Of a stretch of 34,906 bases of DNA, positions 6,964-14,321 are shown piece by piece. Every line of letters starts with the position of its first letter. Positions within the stretch are counted from its first letter, which is position 1. Under the pieces are notes generated by a model. The model searched no databases. It saw nothing but the letters and a program-made list of their open reading frames with translations, and was not told where the DNA came from. The translations under genes were made by a program, and so were the position numbers. Source of the stretch: C00003060 sp964502635 (lineage in GTDB: Bacteria; Desulfobacterota; Desulfobacteria; Desulfobacterales; C00003060); the NCBI GenBank assembly GCA_964502635.1, contig CAZCXI010000027.1, forward strand, positions 1 through 34,906, written 5' to 3'.

Positions 6964-7849
6964 GGGCATTGTTCCTGGCCTTGTCTTCTTCAAGGATCTC
7001 CATCAGGTACCGGCCGTATTCATTTTTCACCATGTCCCTGGCGAAGTTCCTGAGTTGTTCCCTGTTGATATAACCAAGGCGGAAGGCAATTTCCTCAATA
7101 CACGCGATCTTAAGGCCCTGTCGTTCTTGAATAACTTTTACAAAATTGGTCGCCTGCTCAAGGGCCTCATGGGTCCCCGTGTCAAGCCACGCAAACCCGC
7201 GTCCGAAGAGCTCCACCTGAAGGTGGCCACGCTTCAAATACTCTAAATTGACATCTGTGATCTCAATCTCTCCACGGGCCGAGGGTTTGAGCGCTTCGGC
7301 GATTCCTATGACATCATTGTCATAAAAATAGAGACCAGGAACGGCATACTTGGACTGGGGCTTTTCCGGCTTCTCCTCGATCCCTGTAACGCGACCATGT
7401 TGATCAAAGGCTACGACCCCGTAACGCTCGGGGTCACGCACCAAATATCCGAAAATGATACCGCCCTTCTTGAGCTCGGCGCATTTTTTGAGTATATCAG
7501 AAAGCCCGTGACCGTGGAATATATTGTCACCCAGGACAAGGGCGACGGTGTCCCTGCCGATGAATCTTTTGCCAATGATGAAGGCCTGGGCCAGCCCCCC
7601 GGGATGCGCTTGCTCAGCATAAGAAAAAGACAGAGCGAATTGGGAACCATCTCCAAGAAGTTGCTTGAACCTGGGGAGATCATCAGGCGTAGAGATGATG
7701 AGTATTTCCCGAATCCCTGCCAGCATCAGAACGGACAGCGGATAATAGACCATAGGCTTGTCATATACGGGCATGAGCTGTTTGCTCACGACTCGTGTGA
7801 TCGGATACAGTCGGGTCCCAGAACCTCCGGCTAAAATGATTCCCTTCAT
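6950..7849 (-). CDS. rmlA: Glucose-1-phosphate thymidylyltransferase
   Basis: A 299-residue nucleotidyltransferase that makes dTDP-glucose from dTTP and glucose-1-phosphate, the first step to dTDP-L-rhamnose. The N-terminus has the nucleotide-binding signature GGSGTRLYPIT and KQLMPVYDKPMVYYPLS; LGDNIFHG and ITGIEEKP-like metal and sugar-binding motifs follow (VLGDNIFHGHG, GIEEKPEKPQSK), and LDTGTHEAL is near residue 225. Length is typical (about 290). GGGAG lies 9 bases before the ATG. The gene follows rmlB by 18 bases. Confidence 0.97.
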   Translation of the reverse strand: MKGIILAGGSGTRLYPITRVVSKQLMPVYDKPMVYYPLSVLMLAGIREILIISTPDDLPRFKQLLGDGSQFALSFSYAEQAHPGGLAQAFIIGKRFIGRDTVALVLGDNIFHGHGLSDILKKCAELKKGGIIFGYLVRDPERYGVVAFDQHGRVTGIEEKPEKPQSKYAVPGLYFYDNDVIGIAEALKPSARGEIEITDVNLEYLKRGHLQVELFGRGFAWLDTGTHEALEQATNFVKVIQERQGLKIACIEEIAFRLGYINREQLRNFARDMVKNEYGRYLMEILEEDKARNNAHEVY

Positions 7850-7867
7850 CAGTGTTTTCTCCCTGCT

Positions 7868-8917
7868 TCAACCGTAGTGTTCCTTGATCCAGGATTGATA
7901 GTCACCGCGCTTAACCCGGTCCACCCATGCCTGGTGCTCCAGATACCATTCGATGGTCTTCCGCAGCCCCGATTCAAAAGACTCCTCGGGCCGCCAGTCC
8001 AGCGCCTGTCTCAATTTCGTAGAATCGATGGCATACCGACGGTCATGTCCCGGCCTATCCTTGACAAACGTGATCAGCTCCCTGCATGATCGGCTTCCTG
8101 GTTGTGTCTGCAACACATCTAAAATATCACAGATCATTTCAACAACCGTGATGTTTTCCATCTCATTGTTGCCGCCGATGTTATATGTCTCGCCGCTTTT
8201 CCCGTGTCTCATGATGGTCCAGATGCCGGTGCAATGATCCCTGACATAGAGCCAATCCCTGACGTGTCGGCCATCTCCGTAAACAGGAAGGGGCTTTCCT
8301 TCAAGGGCGTTCAGAATGACAAGAGGGATCAACTTTTCTGGGAATTGATAGGGCCCATAATTATTGGAGCAATTCGATATAGTGATAGACAGACCATAGG
8401 TCTGGTAATATGCCCTGACCAGATGGTCTGAACCAGCCTTTGAAGCGGAGTAGGGGCTGTTCGGTTGATAGGCCGTCTCTTCTGTAAAAAACCCCTCCTC
8501 CCCCAGGCTTCCGAACACCTCATCCGTGCTGATATGGTGAAAACGTTGCAAGCGATCCTGATTGGTTTTCGCCAACTCCAATAAATTGAAAGTCCCCACG
8601 ATATTGGTTTGGATAAATGCATCGGGACTCACAATGGATCTGTCTACATGGGATTCGGCGGCGAAATGACAAATACTATCGATCTCATAGTCATCAAAAA
8701 TGTCGGCCATGATCTCCTGGTCGCATATGTCTGCCTTGATGAAGATGTACCGTCCTGAAGAGCCCTTCTCAATGCCTGACAGATTCTCCGGGTTGCCCGC
8801 ATAGGTGAGCTTGTCCACATTAACCACGCGCCCCGAAAAATCGGCTTCTTCCAGGAGATACCGAATAAAGTTGCTCCCGATAAAACCACATCCTCCTGTC
8901 ACCAACATGCTTTTCAT
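7868..8917 (-). CDS. rmlB: dTDP-glucose 4,6-dehydratase
   Basis: A 349-residue short-chain dehydrogenase/reductase-type enzyme, NAD-dependent, converting dTDP-glucose to the 4-keto-6-deoxy sugar. It shows the NAD fold motif VTGGCGFIGSNF, the catalytic region HHISTDEVFGSL with the Asp-Glu pair, and the YxxxK pair in PYSASKAGSD. The open frame extends 58 codons upstream but that part overlaps rmlD; the real start is the ATG at 8917, where the rmlD stop overlaps (TGATG) and GGGGGAG lies 6 bases upstream. Translational coupling with rmlD is likely. Confidence 0.97.
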   Translation of the reverse strand: MKSMLVTGGCGFIGSNFIRYLLEEADFSGRVVNVDKLTYAGNPENLSGIEKGSSGRYIFIKADICDQEIMADIFDDYEIDSICHFAAESHVDRSIVSPDAFIQTNIVGTFNLLELAKTNQDRLQRFHHISTDEVFGSLGEEGFFTEETAYQPNSPYSASKAGSDHLVRAYYQTYGLSITISNCSNNYGPYQFPEKLIPLVILNALEGKPLPVYGDGRHVRDWLYVRDHCTGIWTIMRHGKSGETYNIGGNNEMENITVVEMICDILDVLQTQPGSRSCRELITFVKDRPGHDRRYAIDSTKLRQALDWRPEESFESGLRKTIEWYLEHQAWVDRVKRGDYQSWIKEHYG

Positions 8918-9801
8918 CAGATGCTCCCCCCTGCCTCTCTTATCAGACGCCGCCCGAACATGGAAATGAATTGATCCAGGTCCGTTCGCCAGTTGGGCAT
9001 GAGATTGATGCCTTTGTCTTTTAACCGTCGGTTTTCCAAAACAGAGTTCCGCGGTCTGGGAGCCGGGGTGGGGTAATCCTCCGTTGCACAAGGAACCAAT
9101 ACGTGTGGCACGCCTACGGTTTCAAGAAAATACTTGGCCAGTTCATACCAGGTACAATGCCCTTCCGAGGTGGCATGATAGATTCCTTGTCCGTTGACTT
9201 GGACCAGCTTTGCGATTTGCAGGGCAAGCGTGTGGGACCACGTGGGGGAACCGAACTGGTCATTGACCACTTTGATTGCTTCTTCGGGATGGTTCAGGGC
9301 TAGCCTAAGCATGGTTTTTAAGAAATTGTGCCCTCTGACACCATACAGCCATGCTGTCCGCAATATGAGGTAATGATCGGTGGCCTGTCGCACGGCCATT
9401 TCCCCTTCAAGTTTGGTTCTGCCATAATAGGAGAGTGGATTCGGTTCATCGTCTTCCAGGTATGGCTCGAAGGGGTCCCTCCGGCCATCGAAAACATAAT
9501 CAGTGGAAACGTGCATCAACCGGCCGCCGTATTTGTCAACCATGGACGCCAGGTTTCCGGGCCCTTGCACGTTCACTTTCCAGGCCAGCGACCTGTCTGT
9601 CTCACAGGCATCCACATTAGTGTATGCAGCGCAGTTGACTACGACGTCCGGCCTTACATGGACTGTCATTTCCTTGACGACCGCAAGGTCAGTGATGTCC
9701 ATATCCTTCAAATCCACTCCTACCACGTCATGGTTCGTGCGTAACACTTGCTCGCAGTCACTGCCCAACTGCCCGTCACAGCCGGATATGAGTATTTTCA
9801 T
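8917..9801 (-). CDS. rmlD: dTDP-4-dehydrorhamnose reductase
   Basis: A 294-residue SDR-type reductase performing the last step of dTDP-L-rhamnose synthesis. It has the N-terminal NAD(P) motif ISGCDGQLGSD, the VVNCAAYTNVDACE segment, STDYVFDG with the catalytic Thr/Ser, and the YGRTK catalytic Tyr-Lys pair; the C-terminal PRPRNSVLENRRL matches the substrate-binding end of the family. Its ATG at 9801 overlaps the stop of a truncated upstream frame (ATGA). It leads the rmlD-B-A-C order. Confidence 0.96.
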   Translation of the reverse strand: MKILISGCDGQLGSDCEQVLRTNHDVVGVDLKDMDITDLAVVKEMTVHVRPDVVVNCAAYTNVDACETDRSLAWKVNVQGPGNLASMVDKYGGRLMHVSTDYVFDGRRDPFEPYLEDDEPNPLSYYGRTKLEGEMAVRQATDHYLILRTAWLYGVRGHNFLKTMLRLALNHPEEAIKVVNDQFGSPTWSHTLALQIAKLVQVNGQGIYHATSEGHCTWYELAKYFLETVGVPHVLVPCATEDYPTPAPRPRNSVLENRRLKDKGINLMPNWRTDLDQFISMFGRRLIREAGGSI

Positions 9802-9992
9802 GATGGGTACCAGGGCTCAAGGTGCCGTTGCCGGGCTGTTTCGATCATGACCGCAACTCCCTGAGCGAAAAAAGCAGGCATTTGCCGAGGCAAAAGCTGA
9901 AAGAGCCTTTTGGATAAGGGTATATCATGCTGGTTGAGCTGGAAGTCCCGTATCCAGAAAGGCTCCAACAGCAAAATATAATAAACATGGTG
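9798..9992 (-). pseudogene. 3' remnant of an unknown gene at the head of the rml operon
   Basis: A 64-codon open frame with no ATG before codon 38 ends in TGA overlapping the rmlD start codon by 4 bases, the coupling normally seen between true operon genes. The peptide is protein-like: an aromatic, hydrophobic stretch (YYILLLEPFWIRDF) followed by a basic helix and the end MIETARQRHLEPWYPS. A stop lies immediately upstream in frame. I read it as the 3' end of a former operon gene whose front was lost in the scarred region to the right; I cannot name the family. It could also be a short real gene using TTG, but no good ribosome site is visible. Confidence 0.35.
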
Positions 9993-10188
9993 TCATTGCA
10001 AGGAGAAACAAGACCCCGCTGGCTCCAGATGGAAGATCGGGAGTCAGCCCCAAGGCTGGATCGGGGGGGGATGAGAATTATAGAATGCTCGGCTATGAGG
10101 TAAAAAGGATTGGGGTGATGGAGGATGCACACCAACCGGTTGCGTGCTTCTACTGGAAAGTGATCACCTGGCCACGGGATTCAAGAGA

Positions 10189-10283
10189 AAGGCTGGGGGA
10201 CCTTCTTAACGGTGGGTTAAAAACTTCCTAAGCTGTTTCCCGCCAAAGAAATGACTGGTTGGAAGGAAGGTCCCGCCAGCCTT
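10189..10283. repeat. 95-bp inverted-repeat element
   Basis: Arms at 10189-10205 and 10266-10283 (left arm reading AAGGCTGG-GGGACCTTC) are near-perfect inverted copies differing by one inserted base, with a 60-base centre that holds a smaller imperfect pair GGTGGG (10211-10216) / CCCGCC (10239-10244). A small hairpin GTCTG/CAGAC (10287-10303) follows. No gene lies in 9993-10376; this element is the main structure there. It could be a MITE-like unit or a stable RNA fold. Confidence 0.45.
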
Positions 10284-10319
10284 CTTGTCTGATTACTACA
10301 GACAGAAAGACATGTCAAG

Positions 10320-10903
10320 TATATATTGTGGTCTTTTTCGTTCGAGCACACAAAATATAGAACACCCATCCGTCAATCAACGGGCTTGCCTGTTGTTGAC
10401 GCCGTGTGCAGTGACGTGACATTTCAGCAACCCGCTCATTTGGTCCACATTGTTCTGCCAGTGCACCGGTCTTACATTGCAGAGGGCATCAGGGCCACCC
10501 GGGCTGATGTCGTCAATCTCCCAACCATACTCAGAACGTCGATTTCTAAACTCATCACGTTTCATCCAAGCTCCGCAGTCATCCTTTCGCCAGAGACTCG
10601 GCTTGTGAGTAGACACAATCTTGCCTTTCTTCCATACCCTTTGAATGATTGTTTCGCTGAATTCCATGGTCTTGCCCCCCCCCTCTTCGTAAGCCATCGA
10701 AGAATTACAGGACGCCAATCCGGCTTCCCCCGGGAGTTTGATGCGGAGTCACGTACGCTCTAGTAGACAGTACGCCTGGCATCGGCCAATTGTACGCCAA
10801 TTCCCGGCCGATCTTCAGCGGTCTCACGATGTTGGTTTCTTTCCAGGTTCCAGGCCTATGTATATTTCGTAGATTATATTACTTAAACCACAATATGGAG
10901 TGT
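10320..10903. mobile_element. Possible small element bounded by inverted and direct repeats
   Basis: ATATTGTGGT at 10323-10332 and its inverted copy ACCACAATAT at 10887-10896 enclose the degenerate HNH gene. Just outside them, ATGTCAAG occurs at 10312-10319 and again in direct orientation at 10904-10911, as a target duplication would. The inverted ends are only 10 bases and sit 3 and 7 bases from the direct repeats, so chance is not excluded. No transposase is inside. Confidence 0.3.
10377..10667 (-). CDS. Small HNH-nuclease-like protein with degenerate active site
   Basis: A 96-residue protein. WRKDDCGAWMKRDEF...RRSEYGWEID, then NVRPVHWQNN and LLKCHVTA, follow the layout of a family of roughly 90-residue HNH-motif proteins whose usual core is EIDHI, a P..GG.DD.SNLRPL turn and W.NN. 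Here the first catalytic His is replaced (EIDD, Asp53) and the loop between the beta strand and the Asn is shortened to SPGGPDAL. Cys31 and Cys83 remain. Start chosen at the ATG at 10667, behind a long G-run that includes AGGGGG; alternative starts at 10697 and 10718 exist. Probably an inactive or repurposed relative. It is isolated in a gene-poor stretch between short repeats, so it may have been moved in. Confidence 0.6.
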   Translation of the reverse strand: MEFSETIIQRVWKKGKIVSTHKPSLWRKDDCGAWMKRDEFRNRRSEYGWEIDDISPGGPDALCNVRPVHWQNNVDQMSGLLKCHVTAHGVNNRQAR

Positions 10904-11212
10904 ATGTCAAGGAAAAACAGGCTCCTGTTGAGGTGACGACCAAGCAGGCGGGGATCAGGAAGGCCCTCGGAGCACATTGGTTTCGCGCAAAGGCTGACGG
11001 CTTCGCAGAAAGTCCAACTGCCGCCTTACGCTTCATCTTTCGTCTGCCTGTGCGTTGCATGCATACGGGTCGTTGCGACGCACGATCAGTAGACTTCATT
11101 CCTCAAGATTGAAGCTTCGCGTATCAAGCTACAGGGAATCTTCGACCGAAAGGAACGCTGACCGGCTTGCGGGGAGCTATAAAAAAACTGTCTTTCTTCC
11201 TTACCGGGAAGC

Positions 11213-11230
11213 CCCGCCCTTCAGGGCGGG
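11213..11230. repeat. IS200/IS605-end-like palindrome, copy A
   Basis: CCCGCCC (11213-11219) and GGGCGGG (11224-11230) form a 7-bp stem with loop TTCA, preceded by GGGAAGC and followed by AGAAGCTTCACTTT. Such GC palindromes next to GCTTCAC mark subterminal ends of IS200/IS605-type elements and derived REP sequences. A related hairpin followed by the same GCTTCACTT is at 34104-34124. No transposase gene is present, so it would be a remnant. The surrounding 10668-11346 stretch contains no gene I can support. Confidence 0.4.
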
Positions 11231-11258
11231 AGAAGCTTCACTTTTTTTAGATACGCTC

Positions 11259-11288
11259 GCTAACCCCGCAGCAATCTATGGGGTTAGC
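11259..11288. terminator. Strong hairpin downstream of the 100-residue orphan gene
   Basis: GCTAACCCC (11259-11267) pairs perfectly with GGGGTTAGC (11280-11288) around a 12-base loop. It is 58 bases past the stop of the minus-strand gene at 11347 and is the best candidate for its terminator, although an A-run instead of a T-run follows on the minus strand, after about 10 bases (11242-11249). Confidence 0.4.
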
Positions 11289-11346
11289 ACTCACTTTTGC
11301 AGTTCGCGTGCCTTGCATTTGGAGCTTTTTACGAAGCCGTCGACGT

Positions 11347-11649
11347 TCAGTTTTGGTTGATCCGAACCAGGATCTCCCCGCTAAAAAGGGCGTCAACCTG
11401 TGTGTAAATATAATGGGCCATAGCGCTGACCTGTTCCTCTATCTCCTGCGCGCAGGCATCCCCTTGAATCCCTGGGACCGTCACATTGATGGTCTTGCTT
11501 GCCAAGTCTGTTTCTATGGTTCCCCCATGGCTCTTCGCAATTGAGCGCATGACATACAGCTGCAATGCATGGAGCCTGGCCTTTTCACTGCTCAATATGG
11601 CTGATGTATCCCAGTAACGCTCGTGACTCATTGCGGCTTTTTCCTGCAT
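11347..11649 (-). CDS. Conserved-looking hypothetical protein, 100 residues
   Basis: Not recognised. The protein is soluble, without signal or membrane segment: an N-terminal amphipathic helix region with SHERYWDTSAILSSEK, a central ALQLYVMRSIAKSHGGTIETDL, a strand-rich NVTVPGIQG and a C-terminal helix (CAQEIEEQVSAMAHYIYTQVD) ending in FSGEILVRI. The SHGGTIETDL stretch is faintly like the G-box region of histidine-kinase ATPase domains, but the length excludes a kinase. AAGGA lies 10 bases before the ATG at 11649 and composition is gene-like. It is isolated, with repeats on both sides. Confidence 0.55.
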   Translation of the reverse strand: MQEKAAMSHERYWDTSAILSSEKARLHALQLYVMRSIAKSHGGTIETDLASKTINVTVPGIQGDACAQEIEEQVSAMAHYIYTQVDALFSGEILVRINQN

Positions 11650-11771
11650 GGGGTCTAATCCTTCGTCCTGGACATTCTTTCATATCAAGGATCATGCCAA
11701 GTTGTACGGAATGGAAATACCGTCATGTTTTTGAATGGTTAACGAACACAGGGCGGGAGAGACAATGTAAC

Positions 11772-11847
11772 AAAGTTCCACTTCTTCTTCATGGAATGGG
11801 CAGTGCTCTATCAAGAAGTATTAAAAAAGTTCCACTTTTTCTTCATG
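11772..11847. repeat. Pair of 22-base direct repeats
   Basis: AAAGTTCCACTT-(C/T)-TTCTTCATG occurs at 11772-11793 and 11826-11847 with one mismatch, 54 bases apart. A third partial match, AAAGTTCC, is at 12030-12037. The 11650-12205 stretch has no supported gene; besides these repeats it holds a GGGGT/ACCCC hairpin at 11912-11926 and the hairpin at 12053-12071. Confidence 0.6.
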
Positions 11848-11911
11848 AGAAACTTTTCAACAATGTCCTTGACCGACCATAGTGAACGTCTTCATGGACC
11901 CATCCGGTCGA

Positions 11912-11926
11912 GGGGTGTCTGACCCC
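11912..11926. repeat. Short hairpin GGGGT-GTCTG-ACCCC
   Basis: A 5-bp perfect palindrome, GGGGT (11912-11916) / ACCCC (11922-11926), with the GTCTGACCCC wording that often flanks REP-associated tyrosine-transposase loci and other short mobile repeats. No such transposase is in the window. Confidence 0.3.
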
Positions 11927-12052
11927 ACTTCATAGGAAAAATACTATTATATTTGAATATGTTAGATTGCTTCTTGGCTCAAGGCGGCGCCACGTGTTAG
12001 CGCTTTAGAACAAGGCGTTTGATGGAAACAAAGTTCCCACAAACAGGTGGAA

Positions 12053-12071
12053 AGGCGTTTTTTAAACGCCT
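12053..12071 (-). terminator. Hairpin downstream of the ExeA-like gene
   Basis: AGGCGTTT (12053-12060) pairs with AAACGCCT (12064-12071) around a 3-base loop. It is the first strong hairpin past the stop of the minus-strand ATPase gene at 12206, though 135 bases away and followed by only TT on the minus strand. Confidence 0.35.
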
Positions 12072-12205
12072 CATGACGGGGTGCTGGAATCGCAAAACAA
12101 ACGATACGCGGGGAGTCAGGAGAGAGACGGGGGCACAACGGAAGGAATTAGTGAAACAAAGAATCGGCCGCCAAGCCAGGCAAGAGCGCCCCTTCCCGCT
12201 GCGAG

Positions 12206-13792
12206 TTACAACGGGTGATGGGTCTTGCGGCTCAGGACAAAGACGTCGTCGAATCCCTGGTCATGGAGGCGCGCAATGGCCGCCCTGGCTCCGACCACAC
12301 TGCCATAACCGCTGAGTCGAACTCTGTGGATCAAGCCCAAACCCTGCAACGTTCGTATTTCCAGATAGGGCTCATATCCCTTTTCCCGAAGCTGCCTCAT
12401 CAAGAGCTCAGCCGTGGCCTTTACCCGAAAGGCGCCCACCTGGATTACCGCGTTTCCCGCCTTGCTCGTGTCTGGCTTTACGTCAGGCGCTTGTCCGTGA
12501 GCACTCTCGGATATAACCGGCCCGCTTCCCTTGGAGGGAGCACTGCCGTCAGGTGGGACCCTCTCGTTATCGACAGGCATCAGGAACGCCACTTGCACGG
12601 AGTGTTTTTCCTTCCCAGCCCCCCGTGGCGAGTGACGGGACGACTTGATGTTGCCGACAGCGGTCATTCTTGCCGAACCCCCCTGGCCCATAGACGCCCT
12701 TGCAAAAAGCAGCGGCCGACCATCAAGGCTTGGAGAATGAACGGAGCCGTCCGCCTGGACCGAGCTTTCCGTTTGGACGAGCCCATGATGGGAAAGGGAA
12801 GTAGCGTTTTTCAGCTTAAGTCGCGAATTTGCCACAAGAAGGCCTGTGACCAGCGTCAAACAGGCGGCAAACATGAGGCTTGCGGCCAAGGCAAACCGAG
12901 CATGAGAGATCTTGCCTGTGGACTGAGGTGGGCGCTGTTGCATAGCCATCCTCGCATGGCCTGAACGGACGCCCGAATGGGGCCTCCAACGGGTATCTTT
13001 GATGGCCCTCTTGACCAGACCGGCCCTGATTCTTTTCTCCGCCCGGGTGTAACCCATGACAAGCGCCGTCTCGCAAAGGGTATTGATCTTTTGTGGTACC
13101 CCTTGAGAGTCATCCCAAATCAATCGTTGGGCTTTGTGGGTGAAAAGGGCGGGTCCCCTGTAACCGGCCACCTCAAGACGGTGCTGAATATAGGCATAGG
13201 CATCCTGTTTGTTAAGGGGGCCTATCTGCCATCTCAGACCGACCTGCTCCGTGAGCCAGCCCTGTGCAGGCTGATTCAGCTTGTCGTCCCATGCCGGTAG
13301 TCCAGAAAGGACGACTTGGATCAGTTTGTGCTGGCTGGCGTCCAGTCCGATGAGACGTTGGAGGTTTTCCGTACAAAGGTCGTCGAGATTTTGGGCCTCG
13401 TCGATGAAAATGACCACGTTGCTCCCCCTGGCCTTTTGGCGGATCGCAAACTCGTGCAATCGGTGCAATGCTTCCGACGCAGACCCGCAGTTAGGCGGTT
13501 CTTCATCGTCCAGATCCGCAAGGGCCATGGTGAGCATCTCCTTGAAGGTGATGTTGGTATTAAAAATGTGAGCCACCTTGATTTTCTCATCAAGGCGGTC
13601 CCGCATGGCGTGAAGGAGAGTGGTCTTGCCCGTGCCCGCCTCGCCCACGATCGTCATCAACCCGCGGCGATCCCGGACCCCCGAAATGAGGGTCGCAAGC
13701 ATTTCACGGAGCCCTGGGTTGAGGTAGAGAAACTTGGGGTCCGCTGTGACGCCAAAGGGGTTTTCAGAGAATCCAAAAAACGGGCAATACAT
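12206..13792 (-). CDS. ExeA-like AAA ATPase with transmembrane helix and SPOR domain
   Basis: A 528-residue protein. Residues 1-270 are an ExeA/GspA-type ATPase: N-terminal YCPFFGFSENPFGVTADPKFLYL, Walker A GEAGTGKT (50-57), Walker B VVIFIDEAQ (126-134) and the C-terminal helical lid. A transmembrane helix follows (about 300-321), then a low-complexity Ser/Gly/Pro linker, then a SPOR domain (about 448-520, starting VIQVGAFRVKATAELL). SPOR domains bind denuded peptidoglycan glycans, and ExeA helps push the secretin through the cell wall in type II secretion, so this protein likely links ATP hydrolysis in the cytoplasm to the wall. Start at 13792 is set by the canonical MYxxFFGxxxxPF opening and a GGGGAAAG site; the frame runs 15 codons further up. 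No secretin or other secretion gene is next to it. Confidence 0.88.
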   Translation of the reverse strand: MYCPFFGFSENPFGVTADPKFLYLNPGLREMLATLISGVRDRRGLMTIVGEAGTGKTTLLHAMRDRLDEKIKVAHIFNTNITFKEMLTMALADLDDEEPPNCGSASEALHRLHEFAIRQKARGSNVVIFIDEAQNLDDLCTENLQRLIGLDASQHKLIQVVLSGLPAWDDKLNQPAQGWLTEQVGLRWQIGPLNKQDAYAYIQHRLEVAGYRGPALFTHKAQRLIWDDSQGVPQKINTLCETALVMGYTRAEKRIRAGLVKRAIKDTRWRPHSGVRSGHARMAMQQRPPQSTGKISHARFALAASLMFAACLTLVTGLLVANSRLKLKNATSLSHHGLVQTESSVQADGSVHSPSLDGRPLLFARASMGQGGSARMTAVGNIKSSRHSPRGAGKEKHSVQVAFLMPVDNERVPPDGSAPSKGSGPVISESAHGQAPDVKPDTSKAGNAVIQVGAFRVKATAELLMRQLREKGYEPYLEIRTLQGLGLIHRVRLSGYGSVVGARAAIARLHDQGFDDVFVLSRKTHHPL

Positions 13793-13924
13793 TCTGTCTT
13801 TCCCCGCTCCGCCCTGCCAGGAAGTGGCAAGGCACATTACATATCGGCCTTAACAGGATAGCAGAGAGGTATAATTAAATCTTATTAATAATACTTATAT
13901 AACATTATCATGGAAAAATCAAGC

Positions 13925-13960
13925 GCGACAGGAGCAAACAGTGCGACAGGAGCAAACAGA
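13925..13960. repeat. 18-bp tandem duplication
   Basis: GCGACAGGAGCAAACAGT at 13925-13942 is repeated at 13943-13960 with one change. It lies between the ExeA-like gene and the RND remnant, next to an AT-rich stretch (13870-13915) that probably includes the promoter of the minus-strand ATPase gene. Confidence 0.7.
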
Positions 13961-13976
13961 AAAGCCCCGGTACCCC

Positions 13977-14190
13977 TCAAGCCGTCCTGGGCGGGACGAA
14001 TCTGGCCTTTACCCCGGCCAGCACCTGATGGGCGTCGTCTAGAATCATGTAGAGGGAAGGGGCCAGCAGCAGGGTGATGCCGGTGCCAAAAAGCACACCA
14101 AAGCCGAGGCTGATGGCCATAGGGATCAGAAACTGGGCCTGGAGGCTACGTTCCAGGAGGATCGGGGTCAGGCCTGCAATGGATTTCTTG
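13977..14190 (-). pseudogene. C-terminal stump of an RND multidrug/metal efflux permease
   Basis: About 70 codons encode the last two membrane helices of an AcrB/MexB-type inner-membrane pump: SIAGLTPILLERSLQAQF, then PMAISLGFGVLFGTGITLLL and PSLYMILDD, which is the well-conserved end of the family (usually over 1000 residues). The reading frame before about 14190 no longer resembles the family, and no other pump part is present. It is a remnant left by deletion or insertion immediately upstream of hisH. Confidence 0.75.
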
Positions 14191-14321
14191 AAGTCCAGTT
14201 GCGGCCCGGTCTTCGCATGGCGTTGGCGCCAATGCATCAAAGGCGCGGGCAACCCCAAGGACCCCGTTCAGCCCAAGATTTTCATTGCAAGATTCTTTTC
14301 TGGTGATACAAATACCGAACC

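Noticed and set aside
10326..10763. 145-codon plus-strand open frame over the HNH gene
   Set aside because: Antisense shadow; the minus-strand frame has recognisable HNH-family landmarks.
11055..11360. Plus-strand open frame across the IS605-like palindrome
   Set aside because: Low-complexity translation over palindromes, no ribosome site and no family; the short neighbouring peptide ending KLQGIFDRKER (about 11098-11162) is likewise too short to support.
9993..12205. CRISPR array or tRNA gene in the gene-poor region
   Set aside because: Repeats are only two copies each and not regularly spaced; no cloverleaf with TTCRA-type T-loop was found.
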